From Oribacterium sp. UBA4274 (lineage in GTDB: Bacteria; Bacillota; Clostridia; Lachnospirales; Lachnospiraceae): 26,339 bases of DNA. Positions within the stretch are counted from its first letter, which is position 1; each line of letters begins with the position of its first letter. Of the stretch, positions 16,055 to 24,837 are shown piece after piece. The notes beneath the pieces were generated by a model that was given only the letters and a program-made list of their open reading frames with translations, was not told where the DNA came from and did not search any database. The stretch is from positions 1 through 26,339 of the forward strand of contig DGVW01000021.1 in the NCBI GenBank assembly GCA_002396005.1, read 5' to 3'. The translations under genes were made by a program, and so were the position numbers.

Positions 16055-16121
16055 TTATTTCCTCCTGTTACAAATCCTTACGGCAAATGAATATCGGATA
16101 CCGTCCAACTCATTTTCCTCT

Positions 16122-17066
16122 TTATTTTTCTTTCGTTCCAACGAGGCAATGAATGCCCCGTGTGTTAAAATACTCAGATATTTCGTTTATTCTTTTCTGA
16201 AATGCCGGGCGGTTAAATCTGATGCCTTGCATCGGGTATGGCTTTCCTAATGACTCATATTTTTCAACACCCAATCGCATATAGCTCAGAAGCTGAAGGG
16301 TGTTTACCTTGTTCTCAAGATCAGAAAGGATAAAGTCCGCTGTTCTCGAAATATTTTCATTATCATCATTGATATGTGGTATAACCGGAATCCTCAATAT
16401 GAGATTGTCACTTTCTGCTGCAACATATCTGAGATTTTCATGGATGAGTTCATTACCCATACCTGTGAACTCTTTGTGCTTAACCGTGTCCATCTGCTTT
16501 AAATCCGAAATCACTATGTCTGTATATGGCAGCACCTTTTCAATATCCTTTTTGGGTACTGCAAATGTTGATTCGAGACATGTCTGGATTCCCTGTTCTC
16601 TGCACCTCCGGAAAAGCTCTGCCACAAAGTCTGCCTGCAACAGTGGTTCGCCGCCGGATACCGTGACTCCCCCACCGGAGTCCTCATAGTATCCTTTGTC
16701 CCGAAGAATGAGGTCTAAGCATTCATCCACAGACATAACCTTGCCCCAGCTTTTTATCGCATCTGACGGACACTCTGCTGCACACTTCATACACCCTGTG
16801 CATCTGCTTCTGTCTATCTCCGTAAGTTTGTTCCTGTTGAAAACAAGCACTTCTGCCTCAGGACAGGAATCAAGGCATGCACCACACTGTTTCAAGCCTA
16901 TGCATCGGCTCCTGTAGAGTCCCGGTTCAATATGAAGCTTCTGGCTCTCAGGATTACTGCACCATCTGCATCTAAGAGGACACCCCTTCAGAAACAGTTC
17001 GGTTCTCATACCCGGACCATCATGAATAGTGTATCTCTGGATGTTAAAGATAATTCCTGTAGTCAA
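16122..17066 (-). CDS. Glycyl-radical enzyme activating enzyme (radical SAM)
   Basis: Protein of 314 residues that installs the radical on the glycine of the adjacent enzyme using S-adenosylmethionine and a reduced 4Fe-4S cluster. The radical-SAM motif is Cys29-x3-Cys33-x2-Cys36 (GCPLRCRWCSNPE). A ferredoxin-like insert supplies two further clusters, with Cys55/61/64/68 and Cys89/92/95/99, as in activases of glycerol dehydratase and sulfonate-cleaving enzymes but not of pyruvate formate-lyase. The GGE motif (SGGEPLLQ) is also present. The start is TTG at 17066, decided by GGGAGG five bases before it. It lies 67 bases upstream of its enzyme gene, as first gene of the operon. HpsH/HpfH-type naming depends on the unresolved enzyme specificity. 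Confidence 0.93.
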   Translation of the reverse strand: MTTGIIFNIQRYTIHDGPGMRTELFLKGCPLRCRWCSNPESQKLHIEPGLYRSRCIGLKQCGACLDSCPEAEVLVFNRNKLTEIDRSRCTGCMKCAAECPSDAIKSWGKVMSVDECLDLILRDKGYYEDSGGGVTVSGGEPLLQADFVAELFRRCREQGIQTCLESTFAVPKKDIEKVLPYTDIVISDLKQMDTVKHKEFTGMGNELIHENLRYVAAESDNLILRIPVIPHINDDNENISRTADFILSDLENKVNTLQLLSYMRLGVEKYESLGKPYPMQGIRFNRPAFQKRINEISEYFNTRGIHCLVGTKEK

Positions 17067-17113
17067 GATTTCCTCCCGGTTTTGGCTTTCCTAAAAATGA
17101 TATATGGGTCACA

Positions 17114-17142
17114 TTGTGCACGAATGTGTGCATCATGCACAA
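17114..17142. promoter_or_regulatory. Tandem palindromes upstream of the glycyl-radical operon
   Basis: Two adjoining dyads lie about 50-75 bases before the activase start: TTGTGCACGAA (17114-17124, near-palindromic) and TGTGCATCATGCACA (17127-17141, perfect 7+1+7). They sit where an activator would contact polymerase; a TATATC-like -10 lies at about 17100-17106. The second dyad matches the motif in the sulfoquinovose promoter. Confidence 0.55.
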
Positions 17143-17264
17143 TCGCACATAAGTTGCATCACATCCATATGTTAAAATTTTAGTCTTTTACCTTGTCCTT
17201 TTACATTACCACTACTTCTTATTTTTATAGGGAATATTCCTTATATTTAACTTTTAAAGACCTG

Positions 17265-18383
17265 TCAGCTTTTATCCAAAACCTTGAGTAACTGATATCT
17301 GCTGTTCACATGACACTTACTGTAAATATTCTCGACATGCTTTTTTACCGTATGGTAACTGATAACCATGTTTGCTGCTATTTCCTTATAGGTGTAGCCT
17401 TTGACCATCAGCTTTGCGACCTTTCTCTCTGTCTTGGTGAGTTCTGAAAGGTTCCCATCAAAATCGTCGGTTTCGATAGCATTATATACCGGATTTTCAT
17501 CCCTCATGTGTATGGTTATCCAATGATACAAATCTACTATTCCATTGGAATACTGCTGCTTATAGTCATGTATGGTATAGATGAAATTTTTGATAGTCCT
17601 GTTATGCACATCTTCTGAACCATCTTCATCACCAAGCCCCAGGAGGAACGGAAGCCAGGTGCATGGTGTATCGGCATTGATGGTCTCACTGATTCCACTC
17701 CCCAGAAGTTCTTCAATCCTTTTCAGTGCTTCCTTACTGGAATCCAGAATATGCATGAAATCATCTGTAATAAAATATGCCTTCTCCCCTGACGCAATGA
17801 TCTCACCGTGAATGTTGGAGATAATCCTGGCCTGCTCGTATTTCTTGAAACTTCTGTAAGCCATAGCAATATATGTATAGATATCCCTGAGATACTGCAC
17901 ATCCTCTTCACTGAAATCTCCCTCTGAGGAATCTCTCAGGAATACCACCTGGATATAAGCATTGATGCCAAAGGCCATACTAAGACTATAGTGTGCCTGA
18001 AACTGACTTTCAAGAAATGAAACCAGACTTGAGTTTTCATAATCAACAACTATATCCGATGCCCTGTAAAGTCTCGGTTCAATGTCAAAGTATGTAAGAT
18101 GATCTCGAACTGCATCCTCATACACCTTGTAGCGGACGATGTCATTGGCAAAAAAGGTGTTGTACGGATGATCCTCACCTTCTGCTGCTCTGCCGTTTTT
18201 ATCCACCCATGAAAGAAAACGTCCATGGGTGTCAAAATACATAATTATGACCTTGGAAAGACCGAAATTTCGTTCCAGTGAATCCAGCATGAAAGGATTG
18301 AAAAATTCATTGGAGGTAGTCTGATGTTCTTCCATATCTATGAAAAAATCTTTCTGCCCTTCCCGGTTTTTTATATTTCCCAT
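17265..18383 (-). CDS. LuxR-family transcriptional regulator with N-terminal sensor region
   Basis: Protein of 372 residues. The last 65 form a LuxR/GerE helix-turn-helix (LTKTERKVAKLMVKGYTYKE followed by IAANMVISYHTVKKHVENIY). The N-terminal 240 residues have no family I can name firmly; they look like a GAF/PAS-type soluble sensor, without a phosphoacceptor receiver domain or membrane segments. The ATG at 18383 lies 6 bases after AGGAG; a TTG at 18401 is in frame but less likely. It is encoded just upstream of the activase gene in the same direction, with a 198-base gap containing tandem palindromes and no strong terminator, so it is the likely activator of the glycyl-radical operon. Its signal might be the sulfonate substrate (inference). 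Confidence 0.85.
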   Translation of the reverse strand: MGNIKNREGQKDFFIDMEEHQTTSNEFFNPFMLDSLERNFGLSKVIIMYFDTHGRFLSWVDKNGRAAEGEDHPYNTFFANDIVRYKVYEDAVRDHLTYFDIEPRLYRASDIVVDYENSSLVSFLESQFQAHYSLSMAFGINAYIQVVFLRDSSEGDFSEEDVQYLRDIYTYIAMAYRSFKKYEQARIISNIHGEIIASGEKAYFITDDFMHILDSSKEALKRIEELLGSGISETINADTPCTWLPFLLGLGDEDGSEDVHNRTIKNFIYTIHDYKQQYSNGIVDLYHWITIHMRDENPVYNAIETDDFDGNLSELTKTERKVAKLMVKGYTYKEIAANMVISYHTVKKHVENIYSKCHVNSRYQLLKVLDKS

Positions 18384-18475
18384 AAAAATCTCCTTTTCCA
18401 AACCTATATCATGATGATGTAAGGGCCAAAGTTTGAGTGTTCAACAACACATAAACTCATGAACAATCTGAAACA

Positions 18476-21400
18476 TCAGCCCAGGAGTTCCATCAGCTGG
18501 TCCTTACTCATATTCATAAGTGACTCGTTCTCTCCGCTCAAAATGGCATCCGCCAGATCCTTCTTGGCATTCTGCATCTCAACTATCTTCTCTTCTATGG
18601 TGCCTTTGACAATCAGTTTAAATACAGAAACCTTTCTGGTCTGACCTATCCTGTGGGCACGATCCGTCGCCTGATTCTGAGCGGCAAGATTCCACCATGG
18701 ATCATAGTGGATGACAACATCGGCACCGGTCAGATTGAGCCCTGTACCGCCTGCCTTCAGAGAAATGAGAAACAGCGGAACTTCATTTTCATTAAATGCA
18801 TGGACCAGCTTGATTCTCTCTTCTTTTTTGGTTTCACCTGTGATCTTATAAAACTCTATGCCCTTCTCCCTGAGGTCCCTCTCCAGAAGCTCAAACATGG
18901 AAGTAAACTGTGAAAAGAGCAGTATCTTATGCCCTCCGTCTATGGCACTTTCGATTAGTTCAAGACAAGATGCCCTCTTGGCAGACTCACCTTTATAACC
19001 TGCCGTGATAAGTTCCGGATCACAACAGATCTGTCTGATCTTTGTTAGTTCCGCCAAAACTTTTAGTTTATCCTTACCAGATTTATAATCTTCACTTTCC
19101 AACAGTTTCTTCATATGAGTAACCTGAGCATCATATAATTTCCTCTGTGCGGCATCAAACTTTGAGAAACGTATCTCCTCCATCTTATCCGGAAGATCTT
19201 TCAGAACATTTTCCTTCAGTCTCCTAAGGATGAACGGTCCCACCATGTTCTTGAGCTGTTTTGTGATTTCCTCATCCTTGTGCCTGGTTATAGCATTTTC
19301 AAAATCACTTCTGAACCTGTCATAAGTATAAAGGAAGCCCGGCATGAGATAGTCGAAGATGCTCCAAAGTTCGCTCAGCCTGTTTTCGATAGGCGTACCT
19401 GTCAGTGCAAATCTATGCTCTGCATTTATCACCTTCACCGACTTTGAAACTGCTGCTTTAGGATTTTTGATAAACTGTGCCTCATCGATGATCTCATAAT
19501 CAAACTTCTTTTCCTCATAAAGTCCTATATCACGTTTCAAAAGGTCATAGGAGGTGACCAGCACCTCAGGCAGAACTTCCTGAGAAAGTATAGCCTTTCT
19601 CTCAGAAAGAGAACCTGCAACAGCCCTGACCTCCACAGATGGTGCAAATCTCCTGAACTCCTCTTCCCAGTTATAGACAAGTGATGCAGGACATACGATG
19701 AGGGCAGTTAACCTCTTGCCCTCCTTCTCCAACAGATTTTTTCTGCTCTGCAGGAGAGATATGACCTGAATAGTTTTGCCAAGTCCCATATCGTCCGCAA
19801 GGATACCACCGAAGCCGAGCTCGGACAACATACTCAGCCACTTAAATCCATATATCTGATAACCTCGGAGAATCCTGGCGAGATTTTCCGGAACCTCGAT
19901 GTCACTTTCCTTAACTGTGTTGAAATTTCTGATGAGGGACTTGAAGTTCTTGTCTCTGTCGGCCGCAATTTCATCATGTTCTTCCAGCAAATTGTTGACA
20001 AAGATGGCACGATACAGAGGCAGATGCAGTTTTCCCTTGGTGAAGTCTCTCGCATCTACTCCCATAGCCTGCATGGTAGTCATCAGTTCTTCAAGTGTAT
20101 CATCTTGATCAAGTTTTATGAAATCACCATTTTTAAGCTTGAAAAACTTTTTCTTTTTTCTGTAACTCTCAAGCAGCTCCAGAAGTTCCTCCTCCGACAT
20201 ATCATCAGTGGAGATATCCAGATTCAGAATTCCGCTTTCAACAGATACTCCGACTCTCGTCACCGGTGCTTTACGAATCTTTAGTTTCTCAAAATCCTTG
20301 CTGGCATGGATTTCGCCTATGGCCATCATATCCTTCATACCTTCGTTCAGAAGGTCAAAGGTATTTTCCCCTGTTTTTTCGCAGGCAAATGTCTCGTTGT
20401 CTGAGCCTGCGTCAGGGAGGTACCTCATCATCGTATCTACAGCACCCTGCTCATAGGCCATATCTCTGGATTCCGGAAATGGAAAGTCTGCATCTGTCAG
20501 CTTATGAAGATAGATTTCTTCATCACCATACTTTGCCTTTACTTTTCCCGTGATGAAATCTTCATTGGCATCCATATAGAAAACTATCTCACACTCAGGC
20601 GGCAGATACTTTTGAAGTGGTGTCTTGCCCTTCTCCACCACCTCGATCTCCGGGCACTCGAGAAGCCTCGGCAGAAATCTATAGTAAAACTCAGAAATAT
20701 TTTTCTTTCCTATAGTGAAAGACATATCCGGAGAATCCTTGACACTTTCTACAAGCATATTTGCCATCGGTGACAGTTCATCAACTTTATAAAATACTGC
20801 TTTTTCCTCATCCAGGATGTAGCTGCCGCTTTCACCCTTCATGATGTATGGGATATCCACCGATACTGACAATCCGGCAAATTTTTTATTGTCTTTTAAC
20901 TGATTTATCTCAACTGTTCCCTTCAGCTTACCTTCTGTTACTTTAATGCTTTTGGTAAAAGGGCTTCCATCGATATCTATGGTTTTTCCTTTTGTTGCCT
21001 CATAGAACATATCGAGAATCTCCGGGGTCAGATCTACTTTGTCCTTTAAATAGACAGCATTATCACCATAGTAGTATCTCATGTTGCTGATCTTCTGTGA
21101 GATATAATCTGCTTCTCTTTTGGCTTTCTCTATGATTTCATAGTACTTTCCGGATTCTTCATCCAGATCATAGTCCATAAAGGATATCATATTTTTGGTT
21201 CCCAGTTTCAGAGTTCCATTTTGCTCTCTCGTTTCTATAAGTTCGATTATATTCTTTACTTTATAGAGTTTTTCAATGCCTATCTTGAAGGAGAGCGCCA
21301 GATCACTGTCTGCTGTTCTTCCGAAAGAGAGCTTTGGCTCGATCTTTACTACTTTTTTCTTCTGAGATGTTTCCTCGATGATCTGATTACTCATCATATT

Positions 21401-22111
21401 ACGATAGGCTTTCATGAAATTGGAGCCATGGAAATCTGTATCATCACCAGGATTATACTTACCGATATACTCATCTGCCAAAAGCATGAGCGCCAGGAGA
21501 TGTGTACACGTACCCCGGTATGAATAGTAACTGTAATACGTACTTCCATCTCGAGGGCAGTCGCCAAAAAGCAACTTCTCTTTTGTGAAGATGACTCTCA
21601 GGGCAAAAGGAGTATAGGAGCCTGATGTGCACTCACCGATGACATTTAAAGCAAACTGAATTTCTCCTGATGCTGACTGGAGATACTTGGTCTCTGCTTT
21701 GGTGAGCTTCACCTCCCCTTTATCTATCATCTTACGAGCCTTCCGGACATCATCATCGTCAATGTCGCTTTTTTCAAGGATTTTCCCTACATCAAAATAG
21801 GTGTTGCCCTTATTGGATTTCAGTGACTCGCTCCACTGTGAACTTCCTTTTTTTGATTGCTCGAAATAGTACAGCACTGCCGCCTCATGTTTACAGTAAT
21901 CTCCGTCTTCCGCATAAGGGCAGTTACAGCTCATTTTCATATTATAAGCACCCGGATACATGATTTTTACATTATACATCTTCATCCCGGCAACTCTTGC
22001 AATACAGTTGTTACTTGAAGCCACAAATCCCTTTACACGACCCCCTTTATAATAATTCCTGCCTCTTGCAAGTACATCATCCTCAAACAAAATCTCCCAA
22101 TTATATTCCAT
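18476..22111 (-). CDS. SWIM zinc-finger SNF2-family helicase
   Basis: Protein of 1211 residues. An N-terminal SWIM zinc finger (Cys62, Cys64, Cys73, His75 in SCNCPYAEDGDYCKH) is followed by a long SNF2-associated region (about 80-740) and then the two ATPase lobes. Walker A is GILADDMGLGKT (about 769-780), the Walker B variant is DEAQ (about 876), motif III is ALTGTPIENRLSELWS, and motif VI is DRAHRIGQ. It is a double-stranded-DNA translocase; in bacteria such proteins are linked to RNA polymerase recycling or DNA metabolism, but the role here is unknown. The start at 22111 is chosen because SWIM-SNF2 homologs begin near there; the upstream extension to 22252 runs into a terminator. It has no evident link to the sulfonate genes. 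Confidence 0.9.
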   Translation of the reverse strand: MEYNWEILFEDDVLARGRNYYKGGRVKGFVASSNNCIARVAGMKMYNVKIMYPGAYNMKMSCNCPYAEDGDYCKHEAAVLYYFEQSKKGSSQWSESLKSNKGNTYFDVGKILEKSDIDDDDVRKARKMIDKGEVKLTKAETKYLQSASGEIQFALNVIGECTSGSYTPFALRVIFTKEKLLFGDCPRDGSTYYSYYSYRGTCTHLLALMLLADEYIGKYNPGDDTDFHGSNFMKAYRNMMSNQIIEETSQKKKVVKIEPKLSFGRTADSDLALSFKIGIEKLYKVKNIIELIETREQNGTLKLGTKNMISFMDYDLDEESGKYYEIIEKAKREADYISQKISNMRYYYGDNAVYLKDKVDLTPEILDMFYEATKGKTIDIDGSPFTKSIKVTEGKLKGTVEINQLKDNKKFAGLSVSVDIPYIMKGESGSYILDEEKAVFYKVDELSPMANMLVESVKDSPDMSFTIGKKNISEFYYRFLPRLLECPEIEVVEKGKTPLQKYLPPECEIVFYMDANEDFITGKVKAKYGDEEIYLHKLTDADFPFPESRDMAYEQGAVDTMMRYLPDAGSDNETFACEKTGENTFDLLNEGMKDMMAIGEIHASKDFEKLKIRKAPVTRVGVSVESGILNLDISTDDMSEEELLELLESYRKKKKFFKLKNGDFIKLDQDDTLEELMTTMQAMGVDARDFTKGKLHLPLYRAIFVNNLLEEHDEIAADRDKNFKSLIRNFNTVKESDIEVPENLARILRGYQIYGFKWLSMLSELGFGGILADDMGLGKTIQVISLLQSRKNLLEKEGKRLTALIVCPASLVYNWEEEFRRFAPSVEVRAVAGSLSERKAILSQEVLPEVLVTSYDLLKRDIGLYEEKKFDYEIIDEAQFIKNPKAAVSKSVKVINAEHRFALTGTPIENRLSELWSIFDYLMPGFLYTYDRFRSDFENAITRHKDEEITKQLKNMVGPFILRRLKENVLKDLPDKMEEIRFSKFDAAQRKLYDAQVTHMKKLLESEDYKSGKDKLKVLAELTKIRQICCDPELITAGYKGESAKRASCLELIESAIDGGHKILLFSQFTSMFELLERDLREKGIEFYKITGETKKEERIKLVHAFNENEVPLFLISLKAGGTGLNLTGADVVIHYDPWWNLAAQNQATDRAHRIGQTRKVSVFKLIVKGTIEEKIVEMQNAKKDLADAILSGENESLMNMSKDQLMELLG

Positions 22112-22180
22112 AAAAATTCCGGCTCCCCTTTTTATATAAACTGTCCAAAAATGCAGCAATCTTTCTGATTGTACAAAAAA

Positions 22181-22220
22181 ACCTATGATATGTGCAATAT
22201 AATACACAAATATCATAGGT
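22181..22220 (-). terminator. Intrinsic terminator after the EAL-domain gene
   Basis: ACCTATGATAT (22181-22191) pairs perfectly with ATATCATAGGT (22210-22220), extended by TGTG/CACA with a bulge. On the minus strand it is followed by seven T (22180-22174). On the plus strand it is followed by CTTTTCTT, so it may work both ways. Confidence 0.8.
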
Positions 22221-22340
22221 CTTTTCTTATCATCATGTGTAACTGGTTTCAAAGGAGCTCATCATGCCTAGAACCCGCGGATGTTCATTTACCCGCAAGT
22301 CGCTTGTGGCACAAAATCAATATCCAATCCTCAAAACAAA

Positions 22341-24548
22341 TCAAATATCAAGTGCCTCAAATTCCTGCACCGGCATCGGCTTTCCAAAATAGTAGCCCTG
22401 CATATAACTGCAGCCGTTTTTCGTAAGAAACTCCGCCTGAGATACATCTTCTATTCCCTCAACAATCAACTTCATGCCGAGATCACGAACCATCCTTATG
22501 ATGTAGGAAACTATTATGTTGCCTTTTTCAAGATCACCTGATTTCGTCAGGAAATAGTAATCCAGCTTGACTCTGTCTACCGGAATATCTTTCAGCATGT
22601 TGAGGGTTGAATATCCACTTCCGAAATCATCCATTTCCACTTCAAAACCATACTCTTGAAGCTTTTTTGTAACATCTATGATGATGTCAGAATTATCCGC
22701 ATAAGCAGATTCTGTGATCTCAATCCTTAATTGATCAGGTGTAAGCTCATAGGTCTTCAACAGATTCCTAAAGTGGTTCGGTATGTCATATTCTTCCTTG
22801 ATGTCGCATCTCGCAACATTGACAGACACGGATCTGTGGATTCCCTGTCTGTTCCATCTCTCAAGGTCACGACAAACTCTCTCCCATATGAAACAGTCGA
22901 GATCATATATAAGGCCTGATTCCTCAAGTATAGGAATAAACTCTCCTGGGCTTATGAAACCAAGCTTTTTATGATTCCATCTGCACAGTGCCTCCGCACC
23001 TGCAATCTCCCGCGTTTCATAGTTTATTTGCGGCTGATACCATACCTGTATCTCACCAGAAGTAATGGCCAAAGGGAGATTTCCTATGATATCCGCAGTT
23101 CTCATACCCTTTTCCCACTGCTCCGGATTATAGAATCCATAACTGTCCTTTAAATTCTCACTGACTCTTTTTTCCGTCACTCTTGCAAAATCAATCATAT
23201 GATCCACATCCGGAGTCTGATAGTCTTCAGGTGTCAGCACATAGATACCACTGCATATCCTGACCTTACTATCCTTATGTCTGTCTATGAAATAGTTCCT
23301 GACCTGATCCATAACATCAGAACCATCTTTACTTAACTGCTCATCTCCTCCTGCACATCTTAACACCACAAAATGATCACTTTCGATACGGCAGATAGCT
23401 TCTTTATCTGTCATAACCTCCAGTGACTTATCTGCCCAGAATTTCAGAAGGTCATCTCCCGCCGATTTCCCAAATCTCTCATTGATATACTTGAAATTCT
23501 TGATGTTGTTGTATGATAAAATATACTGTGTATCGGGATACTTTCTCAAAAGCTCAACTACCCTTTTCCTGAAACCATTGATACTGAGAGTTCCTGTCAA
23601 TGGATCACGGTTCAGATAATCCAGCATCTTCTGCTCCTGTTCCAATTTAAACGCATAATATCTCTGCCACGCGATTACAATTACCGCTATGATCAAAAGC
23701 GCAATCATAAGCATTATCTGCCCATACTCATATATATAGTCAAATATATCATAGTGGTACAGGTGTCTCGTGGTATAGTCTACTATTATGCCCTGCTTTG
23801 CTGTATCAGGTACAACCGCGATGGCTCCGTTCAATCTCTCGATAACTCTATGCCCTTCAGGCGTATCCAATGTTCCAACCCTGAAATCCATGGAAAAAAT
23901 AGTGGATGGTTTTACTGCGAGATCGTCATACGCAGGTTTTTGCAGCACATAACTCCAAACAAAGGAATTGTGCAGTAATGCATCTATCTCGCCTCTTCGC
24001 AGTGCTTTTACAGACTCATCCATGGTGTTAAAAAAAACTATCTCCATGCCCGGAAATAACTGTTTCACGGTTTCAGCAACTCCGCTAAGTGAATGAAGCA
24101 TGCCTACTTTTATGGAATTTAAAGATGGGAGCATTTTTTCTTTTCTCGTAACCAAAGTGAAGGGTGTCTGCATCAGATTGTCAGTAACTATACTTGCATT
24201 ACCCGCAGCGCTATCTATAGCACTTCCAAAAGGCATAACAACATCATACTCAGGATTATCCAGTGCAGCTTTCAGATTTTCTTCACCAATGACTCTGAAC
24301 TCCACATCATATCCGGCCTGTTCGGCTATAACCTTCATAAGGTCTACTCCGATACCGACAGGCTCATTACTTCCCTTATCTATATAGAATACCGGGCAAC
24401 GATCGGTGGAGATTCCCACGGTGAGAATTTCTCTATTGAACACCCCGGGTTCGATCTCATCAGCGAATACTATAGCACTAAAAAACAGCATGGTAAAAAG
24501 GCACACTACTACCATTAGGATCCGACTACATTTCCTTGTTGTCTTCAA
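22341..24548 (-). CDS. Membrane c-di-GMP phosphodiesterase with periplasmic-binding sensor, degenerate GGDEF and EAL domains
   Basis: Protein of 735 residues. A signal sequence (about 1-30) leads to an extracellular solute-binding-protein-type-3 domain (about 38-265, VGISTDRCPVFYIDKG, VGIGVDLMKVIAEQAGYDVE). A membrane helix follows (about 278-294), then a GGDEF-like domain (about 310-460) whose signature is degraded to ESDHF, and an EAL domain (about 488-735). The EAL domain keeps Glu519 in GAEALCRW and DDFGSGYSTL, so phosphodiesterase activity is likely while cyclase activity is not. The binding-protein part resembles amino-acid sensors, so an external solute may control c-di-GMP breakdown. 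The start is TTG with AAGGAAGG about 8 bases upstream; it gives a typical positively charged signal-peptide start. The upstream 289 bases to the next gene are A/T-rich, with no gene seen. Confidence 0.88.
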   Translation of the reverse strand: MKTTRKCSRILMVVVCLFTMLFFSAIVFADEIEPGVFNREILTVGISTDRCPVFYIDKGSNEPVGIGVDLMKVIAEQAGYDVEFRVIGEENLKAALDNPEYDVVMPFGSAIDSAAGNASIVTDNLMQTPFTLVTRKEKMLPSLNSIKVGMLHSLSGVAETVKQLFPGMEIVFFNTMDESVKALRRGEIDALLHNSFVWSYVLQKPAYDDLAVKPSTIFSMDFRVGTLDTPEGHRVIERLNGAIAVVPDTAKQGIIVDYTTRHLYHYDIFDYIYEYGQIMLMIALLIIAVIVIAWQRYYAFKLEQEQKMLDYLNRDPLTGTLSINGFRKRVVELLRKYPDTQYILSYNNIKNFKYINERFGKSAGDDLLKFWADKSLEVMTDKEAICRIESDHFVVLRCAGGDEQLSKDGSDVMDQVRNYFIDRHKDSKVRICSGIYVLTPEDYQTPDVDHMIDFARVTEKRVSENLKDSYGFYNPEQWEKGMRTADIIGNLPLAITSGEIQVWYQPQINYETREIAGAEALCRWNHKKLGFISPGEFIPILEESGLIYDLDCFIWERVCRDLERWNRQGIHRSVSVNVARCDIKEEYDIPNHFRNLLKTYELTPDQLRIEITESAYADNSDIIIDVTKKLQEYGFEVEMDDFGSGYSTLNMLKDIPVDRVKLDYYFLTKSGDLEKGNIIVSYIIRMVRDLGMKLIVEGIEDVSQAEFLTKNGCSYMQGYYFGKPMPVQEFEALDI

Positions 24549-24837
24549 AACAGCACACCTTCCTTTTCTCAGTATCTACTATAAGTATTAAATCGAACCA
24601 AAAGGGAAAAGCATAAATCCATCATTATTCATTATGTAAAAATTTTTCGAATGGTGCCCCCTGAGTAGACGGGTTAATGACAGAATTGTTATATGAATAC
24701 ACTGATTTATCGATGGTTCCATTTTTGTTTATATTCTTATGGATTTATTGTATTCTATAAATGTTTCGTTATCGGCAATTGTACAATAGATTTAAATTAA
24801 CGATTCTTCAGAAATACTCTAAATTGCGAGGTGCAAC

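Noticed and set aside
22264..22392. Plus-strand small frame MPRTRGCSFTRKSLVAQN... with an AAGGAG site ahead of its ATG
   Set aside because: It overlaps the 3' end of the EAL-domain gene in antisense, has no recognisable family and no promoter of its own; composition looks like chance.
24549..24837. c-di-GMP riboswitch between the EAL-domain gene and the aldolase gene
   Set aside because: No conserved GEMM-type core is seen on either strand; only A/T-rich sequence and weak promoter-like elements.
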